This document shows positions 58,253 through 64,000 of a stretch of DNA of 64,000 nucleotides, in pieces. The DNA is from an uncultured Eubacteriales bacterium (GTDB lineage: Bacteria > Bacillota > Clostridia > Peptostreptococcales > Anaerovoracaceae): assembly GCA_900320285.1 (NCBI GenBank), contig ONRQ01000007.1:1-64000 (forward strand). Direction: 5' to 3'. The stretch's first letter is position 1. Each line of letters opens with the position of its first letter. The translations under genes and the position numbers were made by a program. Below the pieces are notes generated by a model. That model was given only the letters and a program-made list of their open reading frames with translations. It had not been told where the DNA came from and ran no database searches.

Positions 58253-59455
58253 ATGAAGACATCAGGAGCTAACGAACTGACTTTCAGCCCTACCATAGAT
58301 ACAAAGATTCTGAGGGATGCGGGGATCGGTCTCTCTTCAACATACACCATATTACCCGGTTTTTGCGATGTACATGTACATTTCAGAGAGCCGGGTTTTT
58401 CTTATAAAGAGACAATAGCGACAGGCTCAAAGGCAGCGGCGCACGGCGGCTACACTGCTGTGTGCACAATGCCGAATCTTGCTCCTGTCTCGGATTCCGT
58501 TGAACACCTTAAGATGCAGCAGGATATCATCGATCGCGACGCTTGTATCCATGTTTATCCTTATGCTGCTATCACAGTGGGACAGAAGGGTGAAGTTCTC
58601 GCAGATCTGGCCGGAATGGCGGGCAGCTGTATCTCGTTCTCGGATGACGGCCACGGCGTACAGTCGGACGGCATGATGAGAGAGGCGATGATGACGGCAA
58701 AGTCGCTGGGAAAGATAATAACCGCTCACTGCGAGGTAAACAGCCTTCTTAAGGGCGGATATATACATGACGGGAAATATGCGGCAGAGCATGGCCACAG
58801 GGGCATCTGCTCTGAATCCGAGTGGCGCCAGATAGAGCGCGATCTTAAGCTGGCGGATGAGACCGGCTGTGCATATCATGTCTGCCACATCTCAACAAAG
58901 GAAAGCGTCAGCATCATAAGGGACGCAAAGAAGAGCGGCGTTGATGTTACATGCGAGACCGCGCCTCACTATCTGCTTCTCGACGACAGCATGCTTAAAG
59001 AGGATGGCAAGTGGAAGATGAATCCTCCGCTGCGCGATGCTTCGGACAGAGACGCTCTGCTCGAAGGAATAGTCGACGGCACTATAGACTGTCTGGCTAC
59101 CGATCATGCGCCGCATTCAGCCGAAGAGAAGTCCCGTGGGCTTGAGAAATCGGCATTCGGAATTGTCGGTATAGAGACAGCCTTCCCACTGGTCTACACA
59201 TATCTGGTGCTGCCGGGTATCATCACGATGGACAGGCTGGAGCAGCTGCTCGTGTATAATCCGCGCAGGCGCTTCGGCATACCTCTCGGAAACGACTATT
59301 CAGTCTGGGACCTCACCGAGGAGTGGACAATAGAAAAGGAAGAACTGCTTTCGATGGGCAAGGCAACGCCGTTCGAAGGCTGGAGGGTAATGGGACGCAA
59401 CTATCTGACCGTCTGTGACGGAAAGATCGCTTACAATTCAATGACAGATCAATAA
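58253..59455 (+). CDS. pyrC: Dihydroorotase
   Basis: 400 residues. Metal ligands in CDVHVHFREPG, ISFSDDGHGVQSD, ITAHCEVNS, CHISTKES and LATDHAPHSAEEK. The short N-terminus (about 35 residues before HVHFR) and the Lys-to-Ser/Asp change at the usual carboxylated-lysine position resemble class I dihydroorotases that use a single or altered metal site; this is inferred from the motif. It closes carbamoyl-aspartate to dihydroorotate. GGAGG precedes the ATG. First of the pyr genes here, no PyrR-type attenuator seen. Confidence 0.93.
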   Translation: MKTSGANELTFSPTIDTKILRDAGIGLSSTYTILPGFCDVHVHFREPGFSYKETIATGSKAAAHGGYTAVCTMPNLAPVSDSVEHLKMQQDIIDRDACIHVYPYAAITVGQKGEVLADLAGMAGSCISFSDDGHGVQSDGMMREAMMTAKSLGKIITAHCEVNSLLKGGYIHDGKYAAEHGHRGICSESEWRQIERDLKLADETGCAYHVCHISTKESVSIIRDAKKSGVDVTCETAPHYLLLDDSMLKEDGKWKMNPPLRDASDRDALLEGIVDGTIDCLATDHAPHSAEEKSRGLEKSAFGIVGIETAFPLVYTYLVLPGIITMDRLEQLLVYNPRRRFGIPLGNDYSVWDLTEEWTIEKEELLSMGKATPFEGWRVMGRNYLTVCDGKIAYNSMTDQ

Positions 59456-59476
59456 AAGTTAAAGTAGGGTAAATCA

Positions 59477-62400
59477 ATGGCAAAGAGAGAAGACATCAAA
59501 AAAGTACTGATTATCGGAAGCGGCCCGATCGTTATCGGACAGGCTGCAGAATTTGACTACGCAGGAACTCAGGCCTGCCTGGCTCTTAAGGAAGAGGGTT
59601 ACGAAGTAATACTTTGCAATTCGAATCCGGCAACTATCATGACGGACACATCTATAGCGGATAAGGTCTACATGGAACCGCTGACACTCGAATACGTAGC
59701 AAAGATCCTCAGATATGAGAGACCTGACGCGATAGTGCCCGGCATAGGCGGACAGACAGGGCTCAACCTGGCCATGCAGCTTGAACGCAAGGGCGTGCTC
59801 GCTGAGTGCGGGGTAAAGTTGCTGGGCACACCTGCAGACTCGATAGAAAGAGCTGAAGACAGAGAGCTCTTTAAGGAAATGTGCGAGTCCATCGGAGAAC
59901 CGGTAATTCCAAGCGAGATCACATACAGCATAGAAGAGGCAAAGAAAGCCGCTGTTGATATAGGCTATCCGGTAGTTCTCAGACCTGCGTTCACGCTGGG
60001 CGGAACAGGCGGAGGCTTTGCAAACAACGAAAAGGAACTTGAAGATATCGCTATCAACGCGTTCAATCTTTCTCCGGTTCATCAGGTGCTGATAGAGAAG
60101 TCGGTAAGAGGCTATAAGGAAATCGAGTTTGAGGTAATGCGCGACGGCACCGACAGGGCCATCACGATCTGCGGTATGGAGAACGTCGATCCGGTAGGTG
60201 TACATACGGGTGATTCCATCGTCGTGGCTCCGATTCTTTCACTGAACGATCAGGATCTTAAGATGCTGAACGATTCGGCCATAAAGATAATCCGCGAGCT
60301 CAGAATAGAGGGAGGCTGCAACGTGCAGTTCGCTCTGCATCCTGAAACGAGCGAGTACTACCTGATTGAGGTCAATCCGAGAGTATCGAGGTCATCGGCA
60401 CTCGCGTCCAAAGCCTCCGGCTATCCTATAGCCAGAGTCACTGCAAAGATAGCTATGGGCATGACTCTTGATGAGATAGAAGTGGCAGGCGGGCTGGCAT
60501 CGACAGAACCGAGCCTTGACTATATAGTAGCCAAATTCCCTAGATTCCCGTTCGATAAATTCAGCGATGCCACAAATGTTCTGGGCACCCAGATGAAGGC
60601 GACCGGTGAGGTCATGGGCATAGGCTCCACACTCACAGAGAGCTTCCTGAAGTCCATAAGATCTCTCGAGACAGGTGTCTGCCACCTGCATCTTGCGAAG
60701 TTTGACGGAATGAGCCGTAACAGCCTCATGGAGTACATTTCCGAATTCAAGGATGACAACATGTACGCAATCGCTGAGCTTCTGAGACGCGGCATCAGTG
60801 TAGCCGATATACACGAAGTCACAAAGATCACGGAACTGTTCCTCGAAGCCTTTAAGACCATAATCGATATGGAAAAGACTCTCAGGGAACGTGTCAACGA
60901 TATACGTACACTTAAGGCTGCGAAAATTATCGGCTTTTCAGATAAAGAAATTTCGGCGCTCTGGAATCTCAGCGAGGTGGAAGTCTACCATAAGAGGAAA
61001 GCCAACGGCATAACACCTGTTTTCAGGATGGTGGATACCCTCCATACAGGCAAATACATTGCGTATCTGTATTCATCTTATACAGGAGAGAACGAGTCCA
61101 GGCTCACAGACAAGAAGAAGATTATAGTGCTTGGAGCAGGCCCTATCAGAATAGGACAGGGTGTGGAGTTCGACTACTCGACCGTACACGCAGTGCAGAC
61201 GATAAAACGTGCGGGATACGAAGCCATCATCATCAATAACAATCCTGAAACTGTTTCGACTGACTATACTACTGCAGACAAGCTTTACTTTGAACCGCTG
61301 ACAGTCGAAGATGTCATGGCAATAATCGATTTTGAGCAGCCTGAAGGCGTGATCGCTACACTGGGAGGTCAGACAGCGATCAACCTTGCTGAACCGCTGA
61401 TGGAGAGGGGCGTTAAGCTCATAGGAACTGACTGCGAAGCCATCGACAGGGCGGAGAACAGGGACAGATTCGAAAAGGTGCTGGATGAGCTTGGAATTCC
61501 ACAGCCGCCGGGGCATGCAGTTACGAAGATAGAAGATGGTGTAAAGGCCGCTGAGGACATAGGATATCCTGTTCTGGTAAGACCGTCGTTTGTACTGGGC
61601 GGACGCGCGATGCAGATCGTCAGTGATGAAGCTCAGCTCAGACAATACCTCAAGACTGCGGTAGAGATAGATGAAGACAAGCCGGTACTGGTTGATAAGT
61701 ATATTCTCGGCAAGGAAGTCGAAGTCGATGCTGTCTGCGACGGCAGGGACGTATTTGTACCCGGCATAATGGAGCTGGTTGAAAGAACAGGCGTACATTC
61801 CGGCGATTCCATTTCGGTATATCCGACATTCTCAATAAGCAATAAGGTGAAGGGCAAGATCCTTCAGTATGCGAAAAAGCTCGGCCCGGGAATCGGCATA
61901 ATCGGGCTCTACAACATCCAGTTCATCGTTGATGGGAATGAGGAAGTTTATATTATCGAGGTAAACCCGAGATCATCAAGGACGGTCCCGTTCCTCTCAA
62001 AGTCTACGGGATACAGCCTGGCCGATATAGCGACGGAAGTCATGCTCGGAAAATCGCTGAAAGAACAGGGAATATTCGACCTTTATCCTGAAGAGAAGAA
62101 GAGGTTTTATGTAAAGGTACCTGTCTTCAGCTCCAATAAGATCAAGGGGCTCGATACATATCTTTCACCTGAGATGAAATCCACCGGAGAGGCGATAGGA
62201 TACGACAATAAGCTGAACAGAGCTCTGTACAAAGCTCTCACTGCGTCAGGGACCAAACTCCGCAACTACGGCACGGTATTCGCGACACTCGCCGGAGATG
62301 ATAAGGCTGAGGCTCTGCCTCTGGTCCGCCGCTTCTATAACCTCGGATTCAATATAGTAGGCACCCCGGGCACAGCAAGATTCCTCAAGGAGAACGGAAT

Positions 62401-62650
62401 AAAGACACGCGAGCTGAAGAAGATAAGCGAAGGCTCCAATGAGATCCTCGATGCCATACGCATGGGGCACATCGCCTATATTATCAATACCCGTAAAGTC
62501 GGAGACCACGTAACTGCAAACGACGGAGCTCTTATAAGGCAGTGCGCAAGCGAAAATAACGCGACACTGTTCACATCTCTCGACACTGTTAGTGTTCTCC
62601 TCGACGTACTTGAAGAGACTACACAAACCATCTCAACTATAGACGCATAG
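59477..62650 (+). CDS. carB: Carbamoyl-phosphate synthase large subunit
   Basis: 1057 residues, two homologous ATP-grasp halves (first GSGPIVIGQAAEFDYAGTQA, second GAGPIRIGQGVEFDYSTVHA), each with its own NPR-type metal site (VNPRVSRSSALASKASGYPI and VNPRSSRTVPFLSKSTGYSL). The last ~120 residues are the MGS-like regulatory domain (YNLGFNIVGTPGTARFLKEN). It makes carbamoyl phosphate with the small subunit CarA, which is not in this window. Confidence 0.97.
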   Translation: MAKREDIKKVLIIGSGPIVIGQAAEFDYAGTQACLALKEEGYEVILCNSNPATIMTDTSIADKVYMEPLTLEYVAKILRYERPDAIVPGIGGQTGLNLAMQLERKGVLAECGVKLLGTPADSIERAEDRELFKEMCESIGEPVIPSEITYSIEEAKKAAVDIGYPVVLRPAFTLGGTGGGFANNEKELEDIAINAFNLSPVHQVLIEKSVRGYKEIEFEVMRDGTDRAITICGMENVDPVGVHTGDSIVVAPILSLNDQDLKMLNDSAIKIIRELRIEGGCNVQFALHPETSEYYLIEVNPRVSRSSALASKASGYPIARVTAKIAMGMTLDEIEVAGGLASTEPSLDYIVAKFPRFPFDKFSDATNVLGTQMKATGEVMGIGSTLTESFLKSIRSLETGVCHLHLAKFDGMSRNSLMEYISEFKDDNMYAIAELLRRGISVADIHEVTKITELFLEAFKTIIDMEKTLRERVNDIRTLKAAKIIGFSDKEISALWNLSEVEVYHKRKANGITPVFRMVDTLHTGKYIAYLYSSYTGENESRLTDKKKIIVLGAGPIRIGQGVEFDYSTVHAVQTIKRAGYEAIIINNNPETVSTDYTTADKLYFEPLTVEDVMAIIDFEQPEGVIATLGGQTAINLAEPLMERGVKLIGTDCEAIDRAENRDRFEKVLDELGIPQPPGHAVTKIEDGVKAAEDIGYPVLVRPSFVLGGRAMQIVSDEAQLRQYLKTAVEIDEDKPVLVDKYILGKEVEVDAVCDGRDVFVPGIMELVERTGVHSGDSISVYPTFSISNKVKGKILQYAKKLGPGIGIIGLYNIQFIVDGNEEVYIIEVNPRSSRTVPFLSKSTGYSLADIATEVMLGKSLKEQGIFDLYPEEKKRFYVKVPVFSSNKIKGLDTYLSPEMKSTGEAIGYDNKLNRALYKALTASGTKLRNYGTVFATLAGDDKAEALPLVRRFYNLGFNIVGTPGTARFLKENGIKTRELKKISEGSNEILDAIRMGHIAYIINTRKVGDHVTANDGALIRQCASENNATLFTSLDTVSVLLDVLEETTQTISTIDA

Positions 62651-62662
62651 CAGGCAACGCAT

Positions 62663-63415
62663 ATGAAACAGGGATTTTTCACGATTACGGAAAACAGAAA
62701 GCTCACACCTACGACCTGGCTTATGAAGATGACAGGCGATGTGAGCGGAATAAAGGCTCCCGGACAGTTCATCAACATAAAGCTGAACGGGCACTTCCTG
62801 CGCAGGCCGATAAGCATCTGCGATGCCGGAAGGGACGGTATTACCATCATCTATAAAGTACTCGGCCACGGCACTGAGGAGATGACATGCCTTACGCCGG
62901 GCGCGGAGCTAGATGTGCTTACGGGTCTGGGCAATGGATACGACCTGAGCGATGCGGGAGAAAGACCGCTTCTCATTGGCGGGGGAGTAGGCATACCGCC
63001 GCTGTATCTTCTGGCCCGCTGTCTTGAAAAAGTCAAACCAACGGTGATCCTCGGATTCAACAGCAAAGAAGAGATCTATTACGTGGACGAATTCGAAAAG
63101 CTCGGCGCGCGGGTCGTAGTTGCTACGGCCGACGGAAGCTGCGGAATACGCGGCTTCGTAACTGATGCTTTCAGAGAACTGGTCAATCAGGGAGAATCAT
63201 TCACGCACTTTTATACCTGCGGACCTGAACCGATGCTCAGGGCAGTATACGAGAGGGTGTATGAGAAGGCCGGTATCAGCGGCCAGATGAGCTTTGAGGA
63301 ACGCATGGGATGCGGATTCGGAGCCTGCATGGGCTGCAGCACAAAAACCAAAAACGGCAATAAGCGCATATGCAAGGAAGGGCCGGTGCTCAGAACGGAG
63401 GAGATATTATGGTAG
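62663..63415 (+). CDS. pyrK: Dihydroorotate dehydrogenase electron transfer subunit
   Basis: 250 residues. FAD domain with RRPISICDAG, NAD loop LIGGGVGIPPLYLLAR, and the C-terminal [2Fe-2S] site MGCGFGACMGCSTKTK with CKEGPV. It passes electrons from PyrD to NAD+. Its stop overlaps the pyrD start by 7 bases (translational coupling), and pyrK-pyrD form a class 1B enzyme. Confidence 0.95.
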   Translation: MKQGFFTITENRKLTPTTWLMKMTGDVSGIKAPGQFINIKLNGHFLRRPISICDAGRDGITIIYKVLGHGTEEMTCLTPGAELDVLTGLGNGYDLSDAGERPLLIGGGVGIPPLYLLARCLEKVKPTVILGFNSKEEIYYVDEFEKLGARVVVATADGSCGIRGFVTDAFRELVNQGESFTHFYTCGPEPMLRAVYERVYEKAGISGQMSFEERMGCGFGACMGCSTKTKNGNKRICKEGPVLRTEEILW

Positions 63416-64000
63416 ATACAAAAGTCGATCTTTGCGGCATAACCATAGACAATCCCGTAATACCTGCATCGGGAACTTTCGGCTACGGGTATGAATTCGC
63501 AGAACTTTACGATATAAACTGCCTCGGTACTTTCTCGTTCAAGGGAACTACGCTTGATCCGAGATTCGGCAATGATACACCGCGCATCGCGGAGTGCCCT
63601 TCAGGCATGCTCAATTCAGTAGGGCTGCAGAATCCGGGCGTGGACGACGTTATAAGAGAAGAACTTCCGAAACTTGAGAGAGTTTTTCACAAGCCTGTAA
63701 TGGCAAACGTCAGCGGTTTCTCGACCGATGAGTACGCCGAGGTCGTGAAGAGGCTGGACAAATCCGCCATGTCGGATATGATAGGCTGGTACGAAATAAA
63801 CATCAGCTGTCCTAATGTTCATGGCGGAGGCATGAGCTTCGGAACAGACCCGAAGATGGCTGCCGAGGTAGTAAAAGCCGTACGCTGGATGACAGACAAG
63901 CCGATAATAATGAAGCTGTCGCCTAATGTGACAGATATAACAGAGATCGCAAGAGCCTGCGAAACGGAAGGCGCCGATGGAATCAGCCTTATAAATACAC
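63409..64000 (+). CDS. pyrD: Dihydroorotate dehydrogenase, catalytic subunit (runs off the right edge)
   Basis: The first 197 residues are present. FMN-binding and active-site segments read DNPVIPASGTFGYGYEFAEL, GTTLDPRFGNDTPRIAECPS and MLNSVGLQNPG, then NISCPNVHGGGMSFG with the class 1B catalytic Cys (SCPN). AACGGAGGAG is before the ATG. It oxidises dihydroorotate to orotate with PyrK. Truncated only by the window end. Confidence 0.95.
   Translation, partial: MVDTKVDLCGITIDNPVIPASGTFGYGYEFAELYDINCLGTFSFKGTTLDPRFGNDTPRIAECPSGMLNSVGLQNPGVDDVIREELPKLERVFHKPVMANVSGFSTDEYAEVVKRLDKSAMSDMIGWYEINISCPNVHGGGMSFGTDPKMAAEVVKAVRWMTDKPIIMKLSPNVTDITEIARACETEGADGISLINT

Overview
The window reads as one chromosomal stretch of an anaerobic, low-to-mid GC Firmicute of class Clostridia. 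The signs are a D-proline reductase (prd) cluster with a UGA-encoded selenoprotein, iron uptake by FeoAB with the small FeoB-associated Cys-rich protein, a TPL/tryptophanase-type lyase, PepT, UPF0210 and ACT-domain proteins, and strong AGGAGG ribosome sites. An amino-acid fermenter of the Peptostreptococcaceae or Anaerovoracaceae kind fits best, but the genus cannot be fixed from sequence reading alone. No rRNA, CRISPR array or intact insertion sequence is visible. There is one complete tRNA gene.

Layout. 1-6.6 kb is a patchy accessory region: a frameshifted PAP2 phosphatase, an XRE regulator, the last 70 codons of a tyrosine recombinase, a membrane protein, two copies of a ~95-bp element, an ankyrin protein next to an ATC-hydrolase-like protein, a Fic protein behind two large palindromes, and a HAD phosphatase. 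6.7-13.5 kb holds a membrane-anchored double-AAA ATPase, small membrane and transport genes, a sirtuin, a DUF1847 protein and an SGNH hydrolase. 13.6-16.4 kb is the feoA-feoB-FeoB-associated operon behind a promoter with repeated GTTAR-N6-CTAAC boxes. 16.4-19.4 kb is a coupled GNAT / radical SAM / GNAT / CooC-like run. 19.4-25.7 kb starts with a lyase preceded by a leader peptide with six consecutive Tyr codons and an attenuator, followed by repair and editing genes (fRMsr, YbaK, MsrA), a transporter and a second sirtuin. 25.8-30.0 kb has pepT, an MFS transporter and the ACT/UPF0210 pair.

30.1-32.9 kb is a 2.7-kb islet bounded by a perfect 45-bp repeat of the 3' part of tRNA-Arg(ACG). It carries a LURP-one-like protein, an SH3 lipoprotein and a secreted protein but no integrase. 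33.0-40.2 kb is the proline reductase cluster: prdF (proline racemase, minus strand) diverging from prdC-prdA-small protein-prdB(Sec)-prdD-prdE. In this sequence prdA is broken: its two parts lie in different frames and about 26 residues expected from its paralogue PrdD are missing at the junction. A free-standing copy of the PrdA N-terminal domain lies 5.7 kb downstream of prdE at 45.9 kb.

40.2-51.3 kb contains a cysteine-synthase-like gene, a phosphatase C-terminal remnant overlapping the start of dnaE, dnaE, a flavodoxin, the PrdA-N paralogue, an iron alcohol dehydrogenase, a MATE pump, and an aminotransferase with a TetR gene whose likely operators flank the shared promoter. 51.3-64.0 kb is housekeeping: rpsB-tsf, a glycosyltransferase, a CDF metal exporter, hslO, a PNPOx-like protein, thiN and the pyrimidine operon pyrC-carB-pyrK-pyrD, where pyrD runs off the right edge.

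Functionally, PrdF would supply D-proline, and PrdA/PrdB with PrdC would reduce it to 5-aminovalerate as an electron sink. Whether this strain can do so depends on whether the prdA break is real or a sequence error.
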